From NCBI GenBank assembly GCA_026168455.1, contig CM047428.1, positions 18,318,759 to 18,382,758 on the forward strand: 64,000 nt of DNA, read 5' to 3'. Shown here one piece after another: positions 49,406 through 61,065 of the stretch (its first letter is position 1; each line of letters starts with the position of its first letter). The DNA comes from Theocolax elegans (Eukaryota; Arthropoda; Insecta; Hymenoptera; Cerocephalidae). Under the pieces are notes generated by a model. The model did no database searches, was not told where the DNA came from, and was given only the letters and a program-made list of their open reading frames with translations. Position numbers and translations under genes: made by a program.

Positions 49406-52400
49406 GTAAGTACAAGATATTTTTTTTTACAAAAAAAATGTCTAGTAAGTATAATTATAATTCAATAATATAGTTTAGAAAAAAGTTTTAGTTTAAAAAA
49501 TTAATGATACCAATATATAGTGCTTGCTTACAGTTTACCGCTTCGATATGTAAAAATCTCACTATTATGTGTGTGTGTGTGTGTGTATTATATGCATCGA
49601 AATAAAATAACGAGAAGGAGCGTTTCTAAGGCCTTGTAATGATAATCTGCATAAAAGAAAAGCCGGAAAAATAATGTGTATACACAATCAATATAAAAGA
49701 GAGAATAAGCAAGCGAAAATAAAACAACTTACAATGTTGTACACAAACGGTAAATAAAAGTATAGGAAAATTCAGTAGCGAGGCACAAGAAAAAAAATGT
49801 ATGTATATAATACAGAAAGTAGTGTCGTAAATAAAAAAAAAACTTGGAGTACGTAGTATCGCTATTGAATGAAAGAGAAAGTTTGTTATCTCCGACCGCT
49901 ATAATTATTTAGACAAAAAAAAAAGTAAATAAATGAACAAAAAAATCAGTTCGTACACCATGTATCGGTTTGTCCATAAGTACGCCTATATATTTTATAC
50001 AGGAGTGAAAAATAGAAACAAAAAAATAAAAGTAATTGTACAAATAATAAATACAAATGGATATGCGAATATCGTATATGATATGCGATTCGAAACTTCC
50101 TATATACGTAAAACTATATAGATTACAAATTGTATATACCGCACATTACGTACATAATAAAAAAATTGTTAACGCCTTTTTGTTTGTTAGTTTTTTTTTG
50201 TTATCATTCGATTCGTATTATATGTATATAACGCACAATCGATCGTTCCGTATGTTATTTATCTCTTATCCGTTTCTCTCGTTCCCTCTCCCTCGTTCAT
50301 CAATTTTTTTCCATTTAAAAAATAATTAAATGAAACATTTGTACTTTAGCAGTGTAGAGCAGTCGTTTGTATATATATTTTATGTATATCATTATTCGAT
50401 ATCGTACATATACATTTATTTAAATATCTATATATATTTATATATATAGATTCGTTCGATAGCTTATTTATTTAAAAAACAATTGTCGCCACAATACAAG
50501 TTGATCGCGCATTTATTTTCTTCTCTTTCTCTCTCCTTTTTTTTAAAAATGTTCGACTACTATATAATTACGAATCTCAGTATATATATATCTTGCGCTT
50601 CGCATTTTTATATATATATACATCAAAATAATACACGTAATATCGCGCTACACGAGTGCACCATATATATACTTATAATATATTTGCAATATGTATATGC
50701 ATATAGTGGTGTCGTCGGCGATTATTTTCTCTTGTTCTTCTTTATCTTTTCGTTTTATATTATTCATGCGTTCCGCGTTAATTATAAATTTACAATACAT
50801 ATATATATATATATAGAATTAATGTCAAACAAAATAGCTCGTTCTTTTCGTTAATTTCTCTCCTTTTCTTATTGCGTTTATAGTCTCGTTTCTTGTCGTC
50901 GAGGAAGAGAATTGTGAAGTTACGTTGGAAATTATGTTGAAAAAAAAAGAGAGAAATTTAATATACGAGTGAACTGAAGGCAACGGAGAGCTTAGGGCGA
51001 CATTCTTATCTTTTTTCTTTCTCCAAGGTGGATAACATCGTGGTGACTTATTTATTTTAAACCTTATTACTTTCTCACGACGCTCACTTATTGTCGCTCT
51101 ACGCTGCTGGAAAATTAATAACTCCTACCTTTCTAATGAGTAAATTTTGTTACACTGAATCTTTATCGAGATAGATTTAATTAAGCGATTAATATTTCGA
51201 AACAATCTGTTGATATCCCTCTTCTCCAGCATAATGTAAATTTTAAAGAATACCTCACACGTGATCAATCGCTCCTTAAAACTCAATTTTCCTCCGTTTT
51301 TGCTTTGCGAATTATAAAAATAATTTCGCATATTATTTAACGTTCTCTTAAAAAAAACTGACTATCAATAAATAATTAAGGGAAGAAAGTGTAAAATTAA
51401 ATTACTCTACAGAGATTGTAGATCAGTGGACCGATATAGGTAATTAAGTTTTGGCACACTAGGTATATACATATATAGTAAAACGTACAAATCTTTGATG
51501 AATACTTTTAAGAAATGTAAGCGTTAAAAAAGTAATAAGGAACGAGGAAGTTCGCGATATTAAAATTGTATTTATTTTCTATCTCGACGAATGTTAAGTT
51601 AAAAGTTACCTATGATTTTTGTAAAACCAAGTACAAATTTTATGGAATAAATTTATCAAACGAAATGTAACAAAAAGTTTCTATAAAAAATGTATTAGCA
51701 AATTAGAATTTATTACTCTGAATCAGTATACGTATACTTTCTTCCCTTAAAGCTCATCATCCTTATTCACCAAGAAAATGGGAAATACAATTTCCGATCG
51801 TTTTGACAATTTGACTAAATTCGACGTATGAAGGTATCCTTGTGAATCAGACCTAATTACGATAACCCTCGTCCTACATCTGTGTATAATTAAAATCCAT
51901 ATGCGCGTCTCTATCAATGTTTCGACGTCAATTCCGCTTGCTACAAAACGTCATCACCCGCAGGGATAGATTAATAAAAAGATTATACATCGCATGTTGA
52001 TATAACAATGATGAACATACGCAGAGATATATAGGTAAAATAGCACCATAAGATTGAGACGCAGTCATTGCATTAATAGTTTATATAGTTAGAAATGAGG
52101 ATTGCACCGTGTAGATTTTCAAGCGCTGATTTCCTTATGCTTTTTTGTTTACTATATTACCCGAACACTAAAATACCCTACCGTAATAATGACGCAAAAT
52201 TACAAAATAAGCCTTTTTATTGATGATGACTTTTATAATATACAATTTTTACACTGTTTTATCTTAAAAATACGTAACACATTAAAATAGATTTTTTTCA
52301 ATTAAATTCCTTATTCATAGTTCAAAATTGTTTAACAATTTTTTTTGTCCTTATTTAATAAAATAAAATTAAAAATTATTGCGGTATTTAGAAAATTAAA

Positions 52401-52516
52401 AGATCAATTGATTAAATAATTTATAAATACAACTTTAAAAGTTTATCATGATGTGTCTCAGCATAAATTTGTTTAATTTTTTTTCGTCGTATAATTTAAT
52501 ATACATGAAATTTTAG
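49406..52516. other. AT-rich stretch between candidate exons
   Basis: Mostly TA-rich low-complexity DNA. Open frames are short and Ile/Tyr-rich, as expected from TA repeats. Confidence 0.4.
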
Positions 52517-52611
52517 AAGCTTTTTTTACGTACTACAAAGAAATAAGAGCTTGGAAATTAAACGACATCCTTCTAAGACTTAAGCGGATTTATAAGGAAG
52601 CAGCTGAAAAG
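52517..52611 (+). CDS. Candidate internal exon, helical and basic, gene unknown
   Basis: The segment is bounded by TTTTAG at 52516 and an AAAAG/GTAAGA donor at 52612. It is 95 bases long and open in one frame after two bases: AFFTYYKEIRAWKLND then ILLRLKRIYKEAAEK. The pattern of Leu/Ile and Lys/Arg/Glu is that of an amphipathic helix and contains Trp, unusual for translated AT-rich noncoding DNA. It does not join in phase with the candidate exon at 49328-49405, so at least one more exon would be needed if both were real. I do not recognise the family. Confidence 0.33.
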
Positions 52612-55154
52612 GTAAGAAGAAAATTTTTAAAAATTCTTTTTTTCTTTTATACAAGAGTAATTTAAAAGGATCGCGTTTACGTTTATGTGTATGTATGTAT
52701 ATATATATTATATATATATGTATATTTATCCAAGAAGACCGAAGGCCGAACCAGCCTTGATTAACGTTTAAATCGTTACAATTATTTAATTTAAATAATT
52801 AAGTTTAATGACGTATATTTGGCCGCATCCAGTCACGCGAACATCCTCAACGCCTACATACATATTGACGCATAAATGAAAAAATATTAAACAAATAAAA
52901 CAATAAAAATATATATATACTTCCCGACATAGTATATATAATAATGAGTTTCGGCGTCGAGTCGGCGAAGAAATTTATTCAGGACTAGAAAATTTTGAAT
53001 GAATCACGCGGACACGATCGATATACACAATATTATATATAATTTATACAATCAATATGCATTTCGATAATATAATTCTTTTATGGAAAATTTCATTACA
53101 TTTTTATATCAATATTTTTCCCCTTTTACTTTCCTATTCGCCTAAAAATCTTTGTCTTATATCTTTTTTTTTATCAATGGAATAAATCTCGCGCGAATTT
53201 GCTGAGTTTATAATTGTTCGATGATCCCGCGGATTTTTTGTTCTCGCTGTTATTATTCTCATTCTCTGTCTATATACTTTTTCTTTATTAGATTTGTACC
53301 ATTCCGCATATATTTATCGTTTTTTTTTCTTTTAAATTGACTAAAATCAGAAAAGCTTTGATATTCCGTTTTTCTTTATATATCACTGAGAAAATTGTTT
53401 TTTGCGATCACAGCAGACTCGCGCTCAATTCGATATATATTTATATATATATTTCTATTTTTATATATATTATATTAAGATGCGATATCTTTTATTTATT
53501 TAATATATTAGTTCGGTATGATATGTTTATTCACAACTTGATGTGAGCGCTTAAAGTTGAAATTTCATTACTTTTTTTTCTAAATCGCGAAGTGTAAGCT
53601 TAAGTACATTTAATCTATTACACTTGTATAAATAATGAAGAGCTGTTATGTATTTAAGTATAACGCTATTTGTATTTCTTAGGAAGATCAAATGTTTACG
53701 ATTGCGCAGAATCACTGTCGTCGGCCTTTTTTCGTATTTTTATTTTCTTTAGCAAAAAATCACATCTACCAGGTGCAAAACAATCACAGTTTTCCTAAAT
53801 GTTAGTTCATTTTTTTTTTTTCGTTTAAAAAGCTTTTTTCAAGTTTTACTTCAATTATAATATAGTATCTTAATGTTTAAAGCTTACGTTATAATTATAC
53901 AATAAAACAATGTAATGATGACACATCATTTTTAAGTAATTTTCTTTTGACTTTTCGTAAGTGTATAAACTTCTATCATCCAATTATAAACTTTAATTAA
54001 ATTGTATTATTAATAAATTCAAGATTCGTTAGCTAGAATCCTTCATTCGCGATTTTTCAATGAGGCTTAAATGAAATTCATAGCATTTGGTTTTTATTAA
54101 CGTTTGCGAACAATAATTTTCATCAACAAAAAATCTTCAAAAGATAAACAATAATAATAAGCTTTATTAATTAAAAAAAGTTTAAAGATAATATTAACAA
54201 TAAAAACATTTAATGTAACATATAAAGAAACTAAATAATTATTATTTTATATCGAAATGATTACCGATTTTCCACAAGCCGACGAATTAGTTAACTGTGA
54301 TTAAATTCTCATTGCACGTTATTTAAAAATATCAGCTACTTAGCCATGTTCTGGGACTTTCTCTCGATGGGGGAATTATTTACCATATTATATTATACAT
54401 CGAAATGGAAAATGTATATAATCGGTATATAAAGTACAAATGAAAATGTTCAACATTTATAATTCGTGACAATCGTAATCGTGATGTGATATGTTCGTAA
54501 CACGAAGAAAAACTACCGTCCGCGTTTTAATTTTAACTCGTACACAAGCATTTTCAAACGAGCTATGATATTTGTATATAAATGTATATCGAAAGCATTT
54601 CTGTAATATATATATATGTATATAATTTTTTTTTATACTTTTGTCTGAATAATAATAAATTAAATCAACCAATGACGTCGAAACTTAATTAAGTAAAATA
54701 TTGCACTGTCAAGTTTAATGAAAAATGTTTCTCTTTTCCATCCCCCGCGCATGATTTCTCATCGATCGTTCTATATCATATATAAATCGCGAATCGATCG
54801 CGTATATATATATTTGTTTAAGTACATTTCGAATTCGATCGAATTTTCTTTTAACCCGGCAAAAATTCCTACGTAAACATACGTAATCGGCAATAGGATA
54901 AGTAAATACATTTAGGCGTATTTTGTTGTTCTCTTTTTTTTTTTGCTTCATCGATAAAATTCTTGCGTCTTCGATATGCATTTGACTTTCAGGATCACTT
55001 CGCTAACGTTTATTTTAATTATTAATAATTAAGATTTAATAGAAATTCTGAAAGTTTCGACGGCGCGCTAAAAAGACGTTGCTGCATTGTATATAATAAT
55101 AAAACCCTATACACTTTAATCCTTTTGCTTTTTTTCGCTATTTATAATATATAT

Positions 55155-55157
55155 ATT

Positions 55158-55188
<31 letters not shown>
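55155..55188. repeat. TTTA microsatellite
   Basis: About eight ATTT tetranucleotides in AT-rich noncoding sequence. Confidence 0.9.
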
Positions 55189-55189
<1 letters not shown>

Positions 55190-55888
55190 TTCAATATTTA
55201 TATATCTACGTCGAGTAATAAAAATAGAATAGCATAGATTGAGACTCGCACAGTGCATGCACCTATTGAAGTGGGGAGAAGAGACGCCATGCTTTTTTTT
55301 TATTTCTAAAAGTCCCGGGCGTTATTATTATTATTATTTTTTTTTTAAATGCTCGTAGTACGACGTTTTTATTTATTTATATTTTTTCATACGTACGCGA
55401 TAAAATCTATATGTATATGTAAGTTTCGAAAGTGCGCGTCATGCCATAGGACGTGTGTGCTGCATGTTTATGCATCGGACGCCTTTTATTTTCTTTGCCG
55501 CACGGACGAGAAGGTAGTGAGTAAAATTTGATGAAACTTATATTGCGATGTACAATTGTTTTAGCTTTTTCCTTAACAAAAAAAAATATAGAAAAAAGAA
55601 ATTTCACGCTCCCATTTTGTTTTACAAACAAATGTGGATTAATAATTTAAAATCGTACGACAAAGAAGAAATTTCGTTAAATTAAACTCACTCTCTTCTC
55701 GTCGAATCGTTCATTTACGATACAATTATCTTTTCGAGATGCAATAACGCATTTTTTGTGTTCAAGGAACGCTGATGATGATACTTTTCTTCCGCGTATA
55801 TCGTAATACTTTTCATCTTTTTCTTTATAGAATACGAACGATTCTCAAGTAATTCATTGGCTCAACGGAGGACGTATAGATTTATTTT

Positions 55889-55889
<1 letters not shown>

Positions 55890-55918
<29 letters not shown>
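55890..55918. repeat. CTTT microsatellite
   Basis: About seven TTTC tetranucleotides in noncoding sequence. Confidence 0.9.
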
Positions 55919-55919
<1 letters not shown>

Positions 55920-56497
55920 ATATTGCTACTTAAAAGATCTTCCTTTGGAGAATTTTTCGAGGAGTATGCAAGTCCTCCAAAGTTTGAATATCTTGCGCAT
56001 AAAATAGTCTTGGACGAGTTTGTTGTCTGCAGGTTTCTTCATATTTCTGTTTGTGATTCTTTATATATTCCTTGATTGGGTTTAGAAACTTGGAAATCGT
56101 TGTCTACTTTCTTTCTAATTTCTTCTTTTTGTTGAGTTACGATGTTTAGCGTATCAATCGAATATACATATATGTATATGTATATGCATATATATACAGA
56201 TACATATATGTGTGTATATATACATACACACACATATATATGTAATATATACACACACGCATATACGTATGTATATGTATGTATATTGATGTGGATATGT
56301 GCATTTTCATAATTCATTATATTTATTTCGATCAGTAAGGGGAAGCAATGAAACTTTCGTTCATATTCGATACTATCGTCGTGATTGATCAACGACGGGC
56401 AGGCTCACAATTTCAGATGGGAGGCCGAAAAAACAAAAGCCGCTTCGTTTCGGTTAATACATGTTTGCTCGTTTCTTTTTTTTTTCATTTTTTTGAG

Positions 56498-56587
56498 TTT
56501 TGCGATAATCGCAAATGATTATCAACGCACTGGAAAACGTGATCCTGACGATGTCTTCTTGACTCTGGAAAATAAAGTAAATGCATT
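56498..56587 (+). CDS. Weak candidate exon
   Basis: A strong pyrimidine tract ending in TTTGAG at 56497 and a GTGAGT donor at 56588 enclose 90 bases. One frame is open: FAIIANDYQRTGKRDP then DDVFLTLENKVNAL. The composition looks more protein-like than its surroundings. It is out of phase with the other two candidate exons of this region. No family is recognised and confidence is low. Confidence 0.25.
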
Positions 56588-58223
56588 GTGAGTATATAAC
56601 GCATATTCTTAATAATTTGTTAAATTAATTTATATAAAATTGTAATATTTATGCTTTGTTTACTAATAAATATATGTAAGTAGAATTCGTAAATGAAGGT
56701 TCGTAGATAAAGAAAATACCGTTTGTGAATAATAATTCAAACGTTGATGAAGTACGATTACAAGATAGGCCGATTAACATTATACGGTTGTAAATACATT
56801 GAAAATACTAAAGTGAACGCAAGGGAAAAAGAAAAAGTGCAGACTAGCGTGAAAAAAGGCAATAAAGATTCAAAAGGTACTTGTAAATACATCGACTTAA
56901 AAAAAAGGTACCTCGTATTTTTATTGGCTCGAAGACTTTGTCATGCGCAGAATAAAAGAATTTTTCCTAGGGCAATCTCAAAGTGAAAAGAAAAAGGGAA
57001 AAGGACGAAAAGACCGAGCGAGCGCGTGGGTGAAAAAACTTGGGCAAAAGGAAAAGTTGGAGATAAAATAAAAAAAAAAAAGGAACCAAGTGTTTCGACG
57101 TGAATCGTCTCTTACTTACATCAAAATGAAATGTATTGTAATAGATTATATCTCATTTAAAATACTTGGTACCTGTATAGCTTTCACGTTTAATTTCTTT
57201 TTTAAATATTGTATATAAGACTTCGCGGTGTTTGCATATATATATATATGTTATCCTCGTTTATATTATTTCAACGTCAGGACGAATACCAAAGTTGGTG
57301 AATGAGAAAAGCTCAAATGACAAGAAAGCTCTAACAACTTCCTGACATTGGTATTGTATTCAATGTCTTTAATTAAAACTTTTCCTTTTGCTAGGCGGAT
57401 GAAAACAGCCTTGGAGATGTTGGTATAATTCTCTTTTAGCAAACGGTAGCCTCGGTGAAGTTTAATCTTTTAGTATACTGTCCGTTCCCGGTGAATTTTT
57501 TAATACTAAATTTTCAAAGTTCACGCGAGACCGGTAAACAATGTAGTTTTCTTTCCAATGGTTTGTTACACGTACCGAATGATTTGAAGAAAAACACGTG
57601 AGGAACCATTTGTTTTTAACGATACCCAATGGGGCGTCATTAAACACGGTACATTAATTTCACCTACCGAAATTACACGATCAATAATTAAACGGTTTGG
57701 AAAAAGAATCCCCAGAATATTACGTTCACCTTGGGAAATGTTGTTAATTTCATCATTTATATACTAATGTCAAATATGTTACATTTCTTTAATTATTCTA
57801 TTTGTATTAGTTTCTCGAAATACGAATATATTTGCGTATCAAAAGAGTACAATTCTATTTAAATCGACTACCCCTTGAAACGTATGCTAAAAACAGAGTG
57901 TAAAAATGAACAATAGCATGCGAAAATCGATAAAACTTTAACATTATACAATATAAACGAGGTATGTCAAAACAAGGTATAAATTTTGATTAAAAATTTA
58001 TCGAATTGATTGAATTTCCTAACTTAATACAATCGAATTGGTTAAAAGATGAATCGAATAGCTGATGGTTTAAATATAACAAATAATCCGAAAATTACAT
58101 TAATAATATTGCATTAATCCGTCCTTAAAAATAACAGTAAATGGGTAACTCAGAGGAATAATAAATAAAAAATAAAACGTATAGTAACAGGTATACAACA
58201 ATATAAATGTAGTCACCATCTCT

Positions 58224-61065
58224 TCACTGCAAATCCTCCTCGCACTTGGGAATGTCGAAGATCTCGGCGAAGAGGGGAGGAAGCTTCAACTTGGCCCAAT
58301 TCCGCCTGAACCAGTCGAGCAGATTGGCATGCCTTACTCCTAGGGCCTTGAGTTCCGGTATCCTTTGTGTAAGCCCAGCGATCCCAGGAGCCGGGACACC
58401 CACACCTTGTTCCGCAGTCCCGTTCGCTACGACCGGGCTAGCTCTCACAGCTTGGACCCGTAAGGCCTCGAGCAATCGATCTTGAAGCCTTTGAATCGCT
58501 TTGACATCGTTTAAACCAGGACGTTCGCTTAGTAACACCGCACCCGAGAACAGGCCCAATTCCGCGTCCGTCAATTGGTGATTGTTCAGTGCGGAGGTGA
58601 ATTGCATCACCGCTGATACGAAGTCGGGCTGCCACACGAGTTAAACACATTTTATTTCTCGATTTATATTCACCATATATATATATAGACACATCTTTTG
58701 CTTACAATTTAAATATAATATACTATAGTACTTTAAATAATTACTGCTTGACTTTCGTTTTTAAGCTAAGTTATTGATAAGCAGATTTATGCAAAGTTCA
58801 AGAGAAAGTTCATGAAACTGTGATAATTTAAAATTGTATATATTACTTGATATCAAAGTCTCTTATTGTAACATTAAATTTCTTCGCAAAGTTTGTCAGT
58901 AACGTAATAAATGCTTCGAAACTGTTGTTTCAACTGATAATTAGTATCATTCATTTTTAACAATATTCATGCAAAAGTTAAATAATAATAATACTTCGAA
59001 TTTCAGTAGAGTATTCGATATAATATTTAACCGTGATTGCCGACTAACCAATCAAATTGAGCAATCAATTAAAACGTAACATACGTCGACATGATTAATT
59101 TGATATACAATACCACTAACACTTGACCCTCACAGGTATATAAAGTGCCGGTACAATATTCGCGTAATCGAATTGTCATGTATTTGCCACAATAATAAGA
59201 TATGTATACAAAAGTAACATTTTTAAAGTAACATTTATAAATAAAACTAAAAATTTGTAATTTTGTATACTTATACCTGAGGAATTAATTCTAGTGAACG
59301 AATGAAATGCTATCACTTTGTTACCATATACGATAGTAAAAGTAAAATATAAGAAAAGCTTACCTCGTACATAAGCTCGAGTTGCTGTCGGGTAATAAAG
59401 GTACCATCCTCGAAGGTCATTGACGTATCCGAGGTCATCTTGGATATATGACTAAGCCAGACTTCAAAGAAACCGACTTTGATGAGAATGAGCTGATCGT
59501 CCTGCGAGAGCTCGCAAAACCCCGGTACGCGTTTCGCGAACTCGACGACCCTCTGGACCGAGGGTGTGACGCGTGCGGCGAACTGCTGCCACAGCCAAAT
59601 CCTGTGCGACTCGACTGTCTCCGCCGTTGATGAGGCCGCTTCCGGATCTTCTGGGCTCGCCGGCTTTTTAAATTCATACATTTTATTTCATCCTTTACTC
59701 TTAACTTATTCATTTTTTTCTTAAATTATTTAATCAATTTATTCTTCTTTTATTATTTATACAATTTCCTCTTTTGAATAACCTGATTACATAATTACGA
59801 GCAATTTTTATTCACATTCGAATCAACGCCATTGTTATTATATTAATCTCCAGATTGAAAACCTTTATTTAATTTTTCTTTTGTTTCTTTATTTCATACT
59901 GCTGTTGAAAACGTATTATTCATCTTTAATTTATAACTTAATGATAAATATTTTGAGGTAACTATTTACACGTTTAATACATATCATTATACAAAGTTCG
60001 TCTTTTATAAAGTCAACAGTTTCGCTTATACCCGACCAATAAAAATTTACCGAACAAATAATGTTTTGAACTGTAGATATTAAAAAAAAGAGTAAGCAAA
60101 GTAAGTAATAAATTAACGGGATGTCGGACCTAAATTACAGGAATCTGCATCTTTCAACCCGAAAAATCTATCTAAACTATTGAATTAAAAATCTGAAAAA
60201 AATTCATGCGGATATCGAAAGGCCTGAAGTTTTGATTCTTTTTTCAAGAAAAAATTATTTTTTCAATAATAATTGAGTGAAGAGACATAAATTTTCAACC
60301 CAAAAATCGTAATAAAATTATGGATTTATGGATATCGCAATAAAATCTGAAAAAAATACGGGTATATATGTTACTTAAAATATGCCTAAGGGTCTGACGT
60401 TCAGGCCCGGGTTTTTAAATAAAAGAACATTAATTTGTTTATAAACAAAAATATAAAAAATGACCATTTTCTGAATATGACATCTCTTTAAGTAAAGTTT
60501 AGAGACCACACATGTCTCTTAACGTTTGAAGAGAAAACTAGGTTCCGCTATTACATCGAAGCGCATAAGAACAAACATAAAGGAGATGGACTCACGGGTA
60601 TGATCATGGGCTTCCTGACGATTCCCCTTGTGCATTCATCGGTGAAACCACAATGGGCATGATGCGCCTGTGAGACTTGCAATATAACGTCGTACACAGC
60701 GAGCTGCTTTACGTCGGCATCTGATTGGTCAGCCTCGACAACCGTCGCTTGTGGTACCCGCGGCATCGCGTTTTGACTTTGCGGGCTGTTGATATTGTTG
60801 TTGTTGTTGTTATTGTTGTTGTTTGCGGTGCTGTTGTTATTGTTGTTATTCGTGCTGTTGTTGTTGTTATTGTTGTTGCTGCTGCTGGTGTTGTTGTTGT
60901 TATTATTGTTGTTGTTGTTGTTGGTTGCGCTGCTAGCCAATTGTGGTACGACACCGTTGGCGCTTGTAGGTGTTGGTGGGCCGCCGCTGGTCGTCGTCGT
61001 CGTAGGCGTTGCGTCGTCTGGTCCCCGTTCGCGCGATCGCTTGGGTACCCTGCCGTATCGCACCG
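58224..61065 (-). CDS. Eip78C: Nuclear receptor E78 (Eip78C, NR1E family), 3' part: hinge and ligand-binding domain
   Basis: Three minus-strand exons are in the window: 61065-60596, 59663-59364 and 58628-58224 (stop TGA at 58226-58224), together about 390 aa. The first starts in the C-terminal extension of the DNA-binding domain (VRYGRVPKRSRERG). A Thr/Pro/Ser/Asn-rich hinge follows, with a long broken Asn tract, then LAVYDVILQVSQAHHAHC. The second has the LBD signature: WLWQQFAARVTPSVQRVVEF, then GFCELSQDDQLILIKVGFFE. The third ends with helix 12, LPPLFAEIFDIPK, which matches the AF-2 pattern (LFAEIF); Rev-erb receptors lack this helix. The combination fits E78 better than E75 or HR3. E78 is an ecdysone early gene and ligand-regulated transcription factor. 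The zinc-finger exons are not in 61066-64000 and must lie to the right. The acceptor at 59663 lacks a good pyrimidine tract but is the only in-frame choice nearby. Confidence 0.93.
60785..60935 (-). repeat. AAC/AAT trinucleotide repeat encoding an interrupted poly-Asn tract in E78
   Basis: Within the hinge exon of E78 the minus strand has blocks of AAC/AAT codons encoding runs of about 11, 7, 6 and 10 asparagines. They are separated by TSSS, ST and STA. The run mixes AAC and AAT codons, so it is an imperfect repeat kept in frame. All six frames are open for over 100 codons here, which creates spurious plus-strand open frames. Confidence 0.9.

Larger units (their letters stand above)
52612..58223. 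other. AT-rich stretch upstream of the E78 stop codon (plus-strand view)
   Basis: TA runs and the TTTA and CTTT microsatellites. The right end must contain the E78 3' UTR on the minus strand. Weak exon-like segments other than 56498-56587 occur at 55831-55873 and about 57395-57422 but do not join in phase. Confidence 0.4.

Noticed and set aside
53672..53840. Plus-strand open segment EDQMFTIAQNHCRRPF after TTCTTAG
   Set aside because: Acceptor is fair but the continuation is Phe/Leu-rich, the donor is weak and no domain is present.
55831..55873. Splice-bounded peptide NTNDSQVIHWLNGG
   Set aside because: Good acceptor but weak GTATAG donor, very short, and does not join in phase with the other candidate exons.
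59414..59426. AGGTCA-T-TGACGT, resembling an ecdysone response element (inverted repeat, spacer 1)
   Set aside because: It lies inside the E78 ligand-binding-domain exon and is explained by coding sequence; one half-site is imperfect.
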